Shown one piece after another: positions 29,547 through 37,178 of a stretch of DNA of 64,000 nt. This DNA comes from CAVSEK01 sp963726975. GTDB taxonomy: Bacteria > Actinomycetota > Actinomycetes > Mycobacteriales > SCTD01. Positions within the stretch are counted from its first letter, which is position 1. Each line of letters opens with the position of its first letter. The stretch is taken from contig CAVSEK010000004.1 of assembly GCA_963726975.1 (NCBI GenBank), forward strand, positions 372,001-436,000, written 5' to 3'. The translations under genes were made by a program, and so were the position numbers. Below the pieces are notes generated by a model. It searched no databases, was not told where the DNA came from, and saw only the letters and a program-made list of their open reading frames with translations.

Positions 29547-32411
29547 TCAGCCCGTTGCGCCGTCCGGCCCCACCGCCTGCGGGAGCACCGGGGCCTCGCG
29601 GCCCGCGAGCAGGGTGAGCACGTGCGCCCCCTCGCCGAGGCCGGTGAAGGCACCCGTGACCGGCCGCTCGGCGCCGGGCACCGCGCTCGGGACCAGCTCG
29701 AGGACGCCGACGCACACCCCGTCCACGACCGCGGTCAGCCAGCGGTCGTCCGCCCGCACGAAGGCGGTCCAGGTGACGTCCGGCCCCTGCACCGGCAGCG
29801 CCGGGGCGGGGACCCGCTGGCCGGGCCCGGAGACCGCCACCGGGGCGCCGAGCCCGACCGGGACGGCGTCGCCCGCGGCGACCAGGCTCCCGGCACCGGC
29901 GCCGGCGCGGCGCAGCACGACGCCGTCGCTGGTCCGGCGGACGGCCCACGTGGGCAGGACGGCGGCGGTCGGTGCCGAGGGCAGCGACGGCCCGGCGACG
30001 CCGAGCGCCGTGACGGTGAAGGTGTACGGCACGCCCCCGAGCAGCGGGCCCACGACGGTGCTGGTGGCGGAGGCCGGGACGTCGGTCGTGGCGCCGCCGG
30101 GCAGGGTCGTCACGCGGAACCCGGTGGTCCCGGAGCCGGTCGCCGCCGCCGGCCAGCTCACCTGCGCGCCGCCCTGGCGGGCGACCGCCGTGACGCCGAC
30201 CGGGCGGCCGGGCACGGGCAGGGGGGTGGTGGCGGCGGTCGCGGTCGCCACCGGACCGGCCCCCGCGGTGTTCACGGCCTGCACCGACACCACGTACGCC
30301 GTGCCGTTGCTGAGGCCGTCGAGGACCACCGAGGTGCTGCCGGCCGCGACGGTCGCGGTGGCGCCGCCGGGGGTGGCCGTCACGCGGTACTGCGCCGGGG
30401 CCCCGCCGCCCACCGGGCGGGCCCAGTCCACGAGCAGACCGCTGTCCTGCGGCGTCGCCCGCACGTCGGTGGGCGCGCCGGGACGGCTGACGGCCGCCTG
30501 CGGGGTGACCGGTCCGGCGGCGGTGGCCGGGCTGTCGCCCGCGGCGCTCGTCGCCGTGACGGTGAGGGCGTACGTCGTGTCGTTCTCCAGCCCGCCCACG
30601 ACCGCGCTCGTGGCGTCACCGGCGACCTCGGTCACCACGTCGCCCGGGGTGGCCCGCACCCGGTAGCCGGTCACCGGCGTCCCGGCCGGGACCGCGGCCG
30701 ACCAGCGCACCGTGGCCGAGCGGTCCCCGGCGACGGCGGAGGCCGAGGCGGGCGCTGCCGGGGCGGAGACCCGCGGCGGCGCGGGCGGGGCGCTCGCGGC
30801 CGTGGGGACGACGGCGGCGGTCGGGCCGGACGGGCGGCCGGCCCCGTCGGTGGACGTCGCCGTGACGGTGAAGGCGTAGCTGGTGCCGTTGGTCAGCCCC
30901 GGGACGTCGACCGAGGTCGCGGTCGGACCGGCGGTCGCCGTGCGACCGTCCGGGCTGCTGACGACGCGGTAGCCGGTGACCGGTGCCCCGTCGGCGGGCG
31001 GGGTCCAGCGCACGGTGGCGCTGCCGCTGCCCGCCACGGCCGACACGTCCTCCGGCGTACCGGGCAGTGCCAGCGCGGGGGCGGCGCCGATCTCCAGGGC
31101 GACGACGTCGCCGGCGAGGTCGACGGGCACCGAGCGGGCGGCGCTCACCGTGGCCTGCGCCGCCGCCGAGGCGGACGGGCGGTAGGTGCGGACGTCCGCC
31201 GGGGCGGCCAGGTCGACCCGCACGCTCACCGGGTCGACCGTGGTCTGGACCTCGGCGTTGCGGTCGTAGACCGACACGTCGCGCCAGAGCAGGAGGTAGG
31301 AGCGGCCGTCGCGCTTCTGGACGAGCACCTGCCGGACGTCGGGGGTGGCGCCGGCGACGGTGTAGGCCAACGGCGACGGCGTGAAGGCCGGGCCGCGGTC
31401 GCTCACCAGGCCGACGAGGTTCTGCATGGCGGTGTAGACCGGCTTCGGCGTCCCGTCGTAGCGGATCAGCCCGAAGTTGGCCTCGCGGTCGCGCTTGGCG
31501 GGGTCGGGGCGCTCGTCGTAGAGCTCGTAGTTGTAGACCCGGACCGAACCGCGCGAGAAGTGCTCCAGCAGCAGCCGCGGACCGTAGACGCCGACGACCG
31601 GCTCCAGGGTCGGGAAGTGGGAGTCGGTGTTGTTCATCGCGTTGTGGTAGCCGGCCTCGGTGAACACGACCGGCTGCACGCCGGTCTGGGCGCGCTCGGC
31701 AGCCATGAGCTCGTCGATGTGCACCGACGGCGACTGGCCCCCCGGGTAGAGGTGGTTGTTGCCGACGTCGGCGAGGCCGCGCAGGCTCACGGCGTCGAAG
31801 TCGCGGCGCATCCCCATCGACGGCGCGAGGACGGGCAGGGCGGCGGTGGCCGGCTCCGCCTTCGCCGCGCCGTAGAGCTCGGTCTGGTGGCGGCGCAGCT
31901 CGGCGACCCAGTCCGGCCGACCGCTGAGGTTCCACTCGTTCGCGCCCTCGAGCGACTCGACGGAGCCGGCGGGCAGCGAGGTCGCGACGACGCCGACGAG
32001 CGCGGTGGGGCTGCTGTTGGCGGTGGGGTCGCCCAGGATGAGGTTGCTGCGGATCCCCTTGGACCAGAGCAGCGCGAGCGCGGCGTACTCGTCCTTGCGC
32101 CCCGCGAACAGCCGGGTGCGCACGTGGCGGACACCGAGGCGGGTCAGGTCGGCCGTGACCTTCTGCTCGTCGCTGTAGACGCCGTGGCCGTCGCCGAGGT
32201 GCACGGTGACCCCGTAGCTGTCGGCGAGCTCGTCCGCGGGCCGCGGCGCGACGGCGGGCAGCGTGGTCGTCGTGGGGGCGGGCGGCGTCTTCGCGCCGGC
32301 GCTGGCGAGCGCGGCGCCCACGGGGGTGCCTCCGAGCACGGTGAGGGCGACGGCTCCGGCCAGGACGCCGGTGGCCGTGCGGCGCGAGCAGCGGTCGACG
32401 AGGGTTCGCAT
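29547..32411 (-). CDS. Secreted clan-A-like glycoside hydrolase with four fibronectin type III domains, paralogue C
   Basis: A 954-residue exported enzyme. The signal peptide covers about residues 1-36. The barrel (about 60-360) carries LEGANEWN (Glu159) and VFTEAGYHNAM (Glu252), 93 residues apart and matching paralogues A and B. A beta domain (about 370-460, VLVQKRDGRSYLLLWRD) is shared with the paralogues. Four FN3 domains follow (about 470-835), each with TVRW or VSW, a TGYRV or TGFRV strand and NGTSYAFTVTA-like ends. The last 115 residues (WTAFVRADDRWLTAVVDG) form another beta-rich unit. FN3 arrays are common spacers in actinobacterial polysaccharide-degrading enzymes, so this is a secreted hydrolase acting on a surface polymer. 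ATG start, uninterrupted frame. Confidence 0.85.
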   Translation of the reverse strand: MRTLVDRCSRRTATGVLAGAVALTVLGGTPVGAALASAGAKTPPAPTTTTLPAVAPRPADELADSYGVTVHLGDGHGVYSDEQKVTADLTRLGVRHVRTRLFAGRKDEYAALALLWSKGIRSNLILGDPTANSSPTALVGVVATSLPAGSVESLEGANEWNLSGRPDWVAELRRHQTELYGAAKAEPATAALPVLAPSMGMRRDFDAVSLRGLADVGNNHLYPGGQSPSVHIDELMAAERAQTGVQPVVFTEAGYHNAMNNTDSHFPTLEPVVGVYGPRLLLEHFSRGSVRVYNYELYDERPDPAKRDREANFGLIRYDGTPKPVYTAMQNLVGLVSDRGPAFTPSPLAYTVAGATPDVRQVLVQKRDGRSYLLLWRDVSVYDRNAEVQTTVDPVSVRVDLAAPADVRTYRPSASAAAQATVSAARSVPVDLAGDVVALEIGAAPALALPGTPEDVSAVAGSGSATVRWTPPADGAPVTGYRVVSSPDGRTATAGPTATSVDVPGLTNGTSYAFTVTATSTDGAGRPSGPTAAVVPTAASAPPAPPRVSAPAAPASASAVAGDRSATVRWSAAVPAGTPVTGYRVRATPGDVVTEVAGDATSAVVGGLENDTTYALTVTATSAAGDSPATAAGPVTPQAAVSRPGAPTDVRATPQDSGLLVDWARPVGGGAPAQYRVTATPGGATATVAAGSTSVVLDGLSNGTAYVVSVQAVNTAGAGPVATATAATTPLPVPGRPVGVTAVARQGGAQVSWPAAATGSGTTGFRVTTLPGGATTDVPASATSTVVGPLLGGVPYTFTVTALGVAGPSLPSAPTAAVLPTWAVRRTSDGVVLRRAGAGAGSLVAAGDAVPVGLGAPVAVSGPGQRVPAPALPVQGPDVTWTAFVRADDRWLTAVVDGVCVGVLELVPSAVPGAERPVTGAFTGLGEGAHVLTLLAGREAPVLPQAVGPDGATG

Positions 32412-32477
32412 GCTCCTGGGATCGGGTCGACGCCCCGCCCGGTCCTCACCCGCACGAGTGACAAGACCGCACTACCC

Positions 32478-32492
32478 GTGACTCACCGTGAC
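32478..32492. promoter_or_regulatory. Paired GTGAC element upstream of paralogue C
   Basis: GTGAC-TCACC-GTGAC, two identical half-sites starting 10 bases apart, 67-81 bases upstream of the ATG of the FN3-containing hydrolase. The surrounding 193-bp gap has a lower GC content than the genes. Confidence 0.45.
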
Positions 32493-32604
32493 TACTGCGT
32501 CCGGACGAGGCCGCCTCGAGCGCCGTACGGCCGGTCGGCCCCGTCGGCACTGTCACCCAGCGCTACGACCCGCGCGGGCCGAGGTGCCCGCCGACCGGGC
32601 GGCG

Positions 32605-33297
32605 TCAGCCGTTCTGGCGGTGGCAGGTCGCCGCGACGCGCGACGCCGTGTCCACCTGGCGGGCGGCGGCGGCCCCGGCCTCGCTGAAGGCCGCCGCGGC
32701 CGCGTCGGCCGCCTGCGCGCTCGCGTTGCGCGAGGCGACGAGCCCGTCCAGCGCCGCCGCCACGCCGGGCAACCGGCTCGCCGCCGCGCCGACGGGCGCC
32801 GAGGCCGTCGCGGCCCGGGCGGCGTCGAGGTCGGCGCGCACCGCGTCGAGCTCGGTCCCGGTGCTCGCGACCGCGGTCCGCAGGTCGGCGACCGGACCGG
32901 CGCCGTCCTGGGCCCGGGCGGTGACGACGGCCGCCTTGGCCCGGACGGCGGCCAGCCGGGCGTCCGTGCCCGCGCAGTCCTTCGGGGCGTCCGCGTGGTG
33001 GGAGATGACGGCCTTGAGCGCCGCCTGCTCGTCGGCGAGCGCGGCCTTCGTGGCGGCCTGCGCCGCGGCGACGGCCTCCCCGGCCGCCTTCAGGCCGGTG
33101 CCGGCCGCGAGCGCGCCGACCCGCGCCGCGAGCGCGTCGACCCGGGGCGTCAACCCGTCGGCGGCCGGCGTGGCGGCGAGCGACGAGCCGGGCGCGGCAG
33201 GCCGGGCGGCCCGCGGCGCCGGCTGCCCGCCGCAGCCGGCGAGCAGGACGAGCGCTGCGCCGGCGAGGAGGGCGGCGGTGGGACGGGAGGACGGCAC
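32605..33297 (-). CDS. Alanine-rich helical lipoprotein, unknown function
   Basis: A 230-residue protein with a signal peptide ending in the lipobox LLAGCGG. The mature part is almost wholly alanine-rich helix with heptad-like spacing (VDALAARVGALAAG, DLDAARAATAS, QAADAAAAAFSEAG), suggesting a coiled-coil rod outside the membrane. Two cysteines (KDCAG and ATCHR) may pair. No named family is recognised. It is divergent from sulfotransferase 5 and shares a 136-bp promoter region with it. A structural or anchoring role for the surface polymer is possible but unproven. Confidence 0.7.
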   Translation of the reverse strand: MPSSRPTAALLAGAALVLLAGCGGQPAPRAARPAAPGSSLAATPAADGLTPRVDALAARVGALAAGTGLKAAGEAVAAAQAATKAALADEQAALKAVISHHADAPKDCAGTDARLAAVRAKAAVVTARAQDGAGPVADLRTAVASTGTELDAVRADLDAARAATASAPVGAAASRLPGVAAALDGLVASRNASAQAADAAAAAFSEAGAAAARQVDTASRVAATCHRQNG

Positions 33298-33375
33298 GTA
33301 CGCAGCGTAGTGACCGGCAGGCGCTCCCGGGCCGGGTCCGCGCACTTCGCCGGAGCTGCTCCCGCTGGTGCCCTG

Positions 33376-33390
33376 GTCACGTACGGTGAC
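33376..33390. promoter_or_regulatory. Palindromic GTCAC-N5-GTGAC element upstream of sulfotransferase 5
   Basis: GTCACGTACGGTGAC, with 5-base arms in inverted orientation, lies 43 bases before the GTG of sulfotransferase 5 and 79 bases before the divergent lipoprotein gene. Its first ten bases are repeated exactly at 21040-21049. Confidence 0.5.
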
Positions 33391-33433
33391 GACAGGGGCG
33401 ACGGGTGGCGGCGCCCACAGGAGCGGGGGCGAC

Positions 33434-34390
33434 GTGGCGCAGCAGCAGGACGGGGCCGCGTCGGCGCAGCCGGTGCGGGTGGCCTACCTCGGGGGCCTGG
33501 GCCGCAGCGGGAGCACCCTGCTCTCGCGCGCGCTCGACCGCGTGCCCGGGCTCGTGTCGGTGGGCGAGCTGTCCAACCTCTGGCACCAGAGCCTGGCCCG
33601 CGACACCCTCTGCGGCTGTGGGCAGGCCTTCTCCGCGTGCCCCTTCTGGCGGGCCGTCGGCGAGCGGGCCTTCGGGGGCTGGCAGCAGGTCGACGCGGCC
33701 GAGATCGGCGCGGTGCGCCGGCGGGTCGAGCGCGTCCGCTACCTCCCGCTGCTGCTCGCCCCGCGGCTGTCGCCGCGCTTCCGACGCGACGTGCAGCGCT
33801 ACCAGGACGTCACCGCGGCGCTGTACCGCGGGATCCTCGCGGTCAGCGGCGCCGACATCGTCGTCGACAACAGCAAGCTGCCGTCGCGGGCGGCGCTGCT
33901 GCGCGACGTGCCCGGTCTGGACCTGCGGGTCGTGCACCTGGTCCGCTCGCCCTACGGCGCCTGCTGGTCCTGGGCCAAGCAGTCCGTCCGGGCCGACGCC
34001 GACCAGGCGATGATGCGCTTCTCGGTGGGCCGCAGCGCCAGCCGGTGGACCGCGTTCAACACCGCCTTCGAGCTGCTCGCCCGCCTCGGCCTGCCGACCG
34101 TGCGGGTGCGCTACGAGGACGTCGTCGCCTCCCCCGAGCCCGAGCTGCGGCGCATCCTGGCCTTCCTCGACCGGCCGGCGACCGGCGAGGACCTGTCCTT
34201 CGTCCGGGGGACGACGGTGGACCTGGCCGCCGACCACAGCGTCTGGGGCAACCCGATGCGGCTGCGCACCGGCCCCGAGTCGCTGCGCCTGGACGAGGAG
34301 TGGCGCGAGCGGCTCAGCCCGGCCGACCGCCGCCGCATCCGGCTGCTCACGGCCGGCGGCATGCGGCGGTACGGCTACCCCGCCGCCTGA
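33434..34390 (+). CDS. Sulfotransferase (PAPS-dependent), 5 of 5
   Basis: A 318-residue protein with PAPS loop VAYLGGLGRSGSTLLSRAL (about residues 16-34) and 3'-phosphate element RVVHLVRSPYGACWSWAKQ near residue 175. The RSGST form of the loop differs from the K-x-GTTS form of the other four, placing it in a separate sulfotransferase branch (closer to the chondroitin/keratan- or aryl-type group). It keeps a C-G-C-G-x-F-x-x-C-P-F-W cysteine motif near residue 60 that is typical of this branch. The GTG at 33434 has AGGAG about 10 bases upstream; an earlier in-frame ATG at 33368 would start inside the GTCAC element and is less likely. It ends 6 bp from the convergent beta-helix gene. Confidence 0.88.
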   Translation: MAQQQDGAASAQPVRVAYLGGLGRSGSTLLSRALDRVPGLVSVGELSNLWHQSLARDTLCGCGQAFSACPFWRAVGERAFGGWQQVDAAEIGAVRRRVERVRYLPLLLAPRLSPRFRRDVQRYQDVTAALYRGILAVSGADIVVDNSKLPSRAALLRDVPGLDLRVVHLVRSPYGACWSWAKQSVRADADQAMMRFSVGRSASRWTAFNTAFELLARLGLPTVRVRYEDVVASPEPELRRILAFLDRPATGEDLSFVRGTTVDLAADHSVWGNPMRLRTGPESLRLDEEWRERLSPADRRRIRLLTAGGMRRYGYPAA

Positions 34391-34396
34391 GCGCCG

Positions 34397-36112
34397 TCAG
34401 CTCGCGCGCACCCGGCGGTCCCGGCCGAACTCGGACGTCGACCCGCGCGTCGTCGTCGCGGTCGCGGTGACGAAGGTGTCGGGGACGGCGGTCACCTCGA
34501 CCCGGAACCGCCCGTCCGCGTCGGCCGCGCCGGTGCCGAGCAGCCGCGCGCCCTCGCCGTACGCCGCCCGCTGCACGTCGGAGGCGAAGACCTCGACCGT
34601 GCAGCCCGGGCAGGTGCGCCCCGCCACCACCTCGGGCCGGGCGACGTCCACCACCGGCGCCTGGACTCCCTCGTTGACGAGCGGGTCGCCGACCCCGCCG
34701 GTGTTGGGCCGGCCGAAGGGTGCGAGGTCGATCCCCAGACCCCCGTTGTCGTGCAGGAGGTTGGCCGTGATCCGGTTGCCGGGGGTCGGCTGCGCGTCGC
34801 CGGGCGGCGCGTAGCCCCGGGCCTGCAGCGTGATGCCCTTGGGGTTGAAGGCGATCTCGTTGCCCGGGCCGATGGTGTTGTCGTAGGCGCCGCGCTCGAC
34901 CCGGATGCCGAAGAAGCGGTTGCCGCCGGGGGCACCGCCGGGCAGGACGCCGATGCGGTTGTCGCGCACGACGTCCTCGTGCTGCCCCTTGTCGAGCAGC
35001 AGGCCCCCCTTGCCGTTGCCGACGACGGTGTTGCCGACCACGCGGTTGGACCCGGGCAGGCCCTCGGCCACGGCAGCGTCGGTGCACGGCGAGCAGTCCT
35101 TGGGGCCCTCGAGCCGGATGCCCCACTGCCGGTTGGGGGAGAAGTCGGTGACCGCGGTGCCGGTCGGGTCGCTGCCGATGAGGTTGCCCACGACCTCGTT
35201 GTCGTGCGTGCCGCGCCCGTGCGAGATCTCGACCCCGGTGCCGAGGTTGCCCGAGATGACGTTGCCCTCCTGCGCGCCGGCCCCGCCGACGAGGTTGTCG
35301 GAGGTGTAGTTGACGTCGACGCCGTGCGAGCGGTTCGGCAGCGCCGCGTCGCCGCGGGGCGTCAACCCGATGATGTTGTTCTGCACCCTGTTGCCGGTGG
35401 ACCCGGCGAACGAGAGGACGATGCCTCGGTGCGCGCAGCCGGAGACGGTGTTGCGGTTCTCCGGCCCGGGCGCGCCGAGCGCGTTCGCGCCGGCCCCCTT
35501 CGACAGGCTGATGCCGAGCCCGCGGGTGTTCACCGAGGGCGCCCGGAAGGTGCCGGCCGCGTCGGTGCACACGTGGTTGCCGACGATGCGGTTGCCGTCG
35601 GCGTCCGGCCCGGCCAGGCTGAAGGCCTTGGCGAAGTCGTAGACCGCCAGCCCCCGCACCGTGTTGCCCGACGAGGTGATCGTCAGGCCGTCGAAGCCCT
35701 TCGCCGTCTGGCCGCGCAGCTGCACGAGGATGCGCGCGTCGTCGACGTGCTCGTCGCTCGCCGGCGCGGCGCCGGGCTGGGTGAACCCGTCGATGGTGGT
35801 GCCGGCCGGGTTGGTGAGGCTGGGCAGGCGCGACGCCGGTGAGAGCGTGAACGGGCCGGTCCCCACCAGGGCGAAGCCGATGGTCGCGGGCCCGTCGGTG
35901 TCGGCGGCGGTCTGCAGCGCGGCCCGCAGCGTGCAGCTGCCGTCGGGCGCCGCGCACACCCCGTCCGCGTCCCGCGCGTCGGCGGCGTCGCCCGTGCTCG
36001 TGACGACGATGCTCGTCGCCGCTGCGGCCGGTGGCGCCAGGACGAGGGCCACGGGGGCGAGCAGCGCGACGGCGCCGAGCACGCGGCTGGCGGCGGGCGG
36101 GGACAGGTGCAC
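34397..36112 (-). CDS. Secreted right-handed beta-helix protein with N-terminal CSLREA-type domain
   Basis: A 571-residue exported protein. The signal peptide ends at PPAAAA (about residue 31). It is followed by TSIVVTSTGDAADARDADG and SCTLRAALQTA, the CSLREA-type opening of many secreted beta-helix proteins. From about 120 to 450 come many short turns with N-x-V/I and G-N-x-I repeats (GNRIVGNHV, NTVSGCAHRGIVL, NVISGNLGTGVEI, NRVVGNTVVGNGKGG), as in parallel beta-helix polysaccharide lyases, epimerases and adhesins. The C-terminal about 100 residues look like a beta sandwich. It may bind or modify the polymer. No catalytic residues can be assigned. The GTG start has GAGGAGG upstream. Confidence 0.82.
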   Translation of the reverse strand: MHLSPPAASRVLGAVALLAPVALVLAPPAAAATSIVVTSTGDAADARDADGVCAAPDGSCTLRAALQTAADTDGPATIGFALVGTGPFTLSPASRLPSLTNPAGTTIDGFTQPGAAPASDEHVDDARILVQLRGQTAKGFDGLTITSSGNTVRGLAVYDFAKAFSLAGPDADGNRIVGNHVCTDAAGTFRAPSVNTRGLGISLSKGAGANALGAPGPENRNTVSGCAHRGIVLSFAGSTGNRVQNNIIGLTPRGDAALPNRSHGVDVNYTSDNLVGGAGAQEGNVISGNLGTGVEISHGRGTHDNEVVGNLIGSDPTGTAVTDFSPNRQWGIRLEGPKDCSPCTDAAVAEGLPGSNRVVGNTVVGNGKGGLLLDKGQHEDVVRDNRIGVLPGGAPGGNRFFGIRVERGAYDNTIGPGNEIAFNPKGITLQARGYAPPGDAQPTPGNRITANLLHDNGGLGIDLAPFGRPNTGGVGDPLVNEGVQAPVVDVARPEVVAGRTCPGCTVEVFASDVQRAAYGEGARLLGTGAADADGRFRVEVTAVPDTFVTATATTTRGSTSEFGRDRRVRAS

Positions 36113-36133
36113 GGGGCCTCCTCGGCGGTCCCC

Positions 36134-36148
36134 GTCACGCTAGGTCAC
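36134..36148. promoter_or_regulatory. Paired GTCAC element upstream of the beta-helix gene
   Basis: GTCAC-GCTAG-GTCAC, two identical half-sites starting exactly 10 bases apart, 22 bases before the GTG of the beta-helix gene. In the gene's own direction it reads GTGACCTAGCGTGAC. Confidence 0.45.
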
Positions 36149-36202
36149 GATCCTGCTGGAGCGGTCCGTCCGGGTGTGTCAGGTGTGCGACGTCGAGACC
36201 GC

Positions 36203-37147
36203 TCAGCGGCGGCGCAGCACGCGCCTCAGCTGGGCCGGTCGGCTCTGCGCCGTCACCGGGTGCAGGTCGCGGTCCCAGTCCTCGACCGCCTCCCGCCAGG
36301 AGGCGAGCCGCAGGCGGTCGTACCAGAGCTCGCGCACCGGGCGCGCCGGCCGGTCGAGCCGCGCCAGCGTGCCGCGCAGGTGCGCCAGTCGCGCGGCCGT
36401 CCGCAGCCGGTGCGGGTCGGGGACGGGCGCGCGGTAGCCGTCCGCGAAGCGGGCCAGGTCGTCGGCCGCCGGGCCGCCGGGCCGGCCGGGGTCGAGCAGG
36501 ACCCCGAGGTCGAGGTCGGCCGGGCCCACGGACAGGCCGTCCAGGTCGCACAGGACGACGCCGCCGGGACCGGGCAGCAGGTTGGGCGCGTGCAGGTCTC
36601 CGTGCAGCAGGACCGGGAGCGTCGGCGAGGTGGAGAGGGCGGGGTGGAGGCGGTCCAGGGCCGTGCTGAGGGCCTGCGCCTCGCGCCGGGTCAGCCGACC
36701 GGACGAGCGCAGGCGCTCGACCGACGCCCGGTCGCCGTCGAACCGGTCGGCCCGGGGCAGCGGGGCGCCGGGGAGCCCGGCCGGGTCGACGTCGTGCAGG
36801 GCGCGCACGGCGACCCCCACCTGCCGCCAGTCCAGCGGACCGGGCCGCACGGGCACCCGCTCCCACACGGTGACCAGACGTCCGGCTGCGTGCTGCACCT
36901 GCGGCAGGACGGCGTGCGGCTGCACCACCGGCGCGAGCGCGGCGAGCGCGGCGGCGCGGGCGAGCGCGCCGGCGACGTCGTGCTCGGGGACGCCGGGCCG
37001 CACGACGATGAGCACCGCCGCGGGGTCGTCCACGGCGAAGACCGCGTGCGTGGTGCCGGCGCCGAGCCGGCGCAGCGGACCCGCCGGCCCTCCCGGCCGG
37101 AGCCGCGCGGCGACCTCGGCCGCTGCACGGGCCGCCGGGGTGGTCAC
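36203..37147 (-). CDS. Aminoglycoside-phosphotransferase-fold kinase
   Basis: A 314-residue kinase-like protein of the APH/choline-kinase superfamily. The catalytic loop LPVLLHGDLHAPNLL (HGDxHxxN) and the metal-binding CDLDGLSVGPADLDLG are intact, so phosphotransfer is likely. The N-terminal lobe shows VFAVDDPAAVLIVVRPG with no obvious conserved lysine. In a polysaccharide region the target is more likely a sugar, lipid or choline-type alcohol than an antibiotic, but this is inference from context. GTG start at 37147, 31 bp downstream of the Wzz-like gene's stop, probably in one operon with it. Confidence 0.8.
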   Translation of the reverse strand: MTTPAARAAAEVAARLRPGGPAGPLRRLGAGTTHAVFAVDDPAAVLIVVRPGVPEHDVAGALARAAALAALAPVVQPHAVLPQVQHAAGRLVTVWERVPVRPGPLDWRQVGVAVRALHDVDPAGLPGAPLPRADRFDGDRASVERLRSSGRLTRREAQALSTALDRLHPALSTSPTLPVLLHGDLHAPNLLPGPGGVVLCDLDGLSVGPADLDLGVLLDPGRPGGPAADDLARFADGYRAPVPDPHRLRTAARLAHLRGTLARLDRPARPVRELWYDRLRLASWREAVEDWDRDLHPVTAQSRPAQLRRVLRRR

Positions 37148-37178
37148 GCCGCGCCCGTGGACCGCGCGCCTCAGACGC

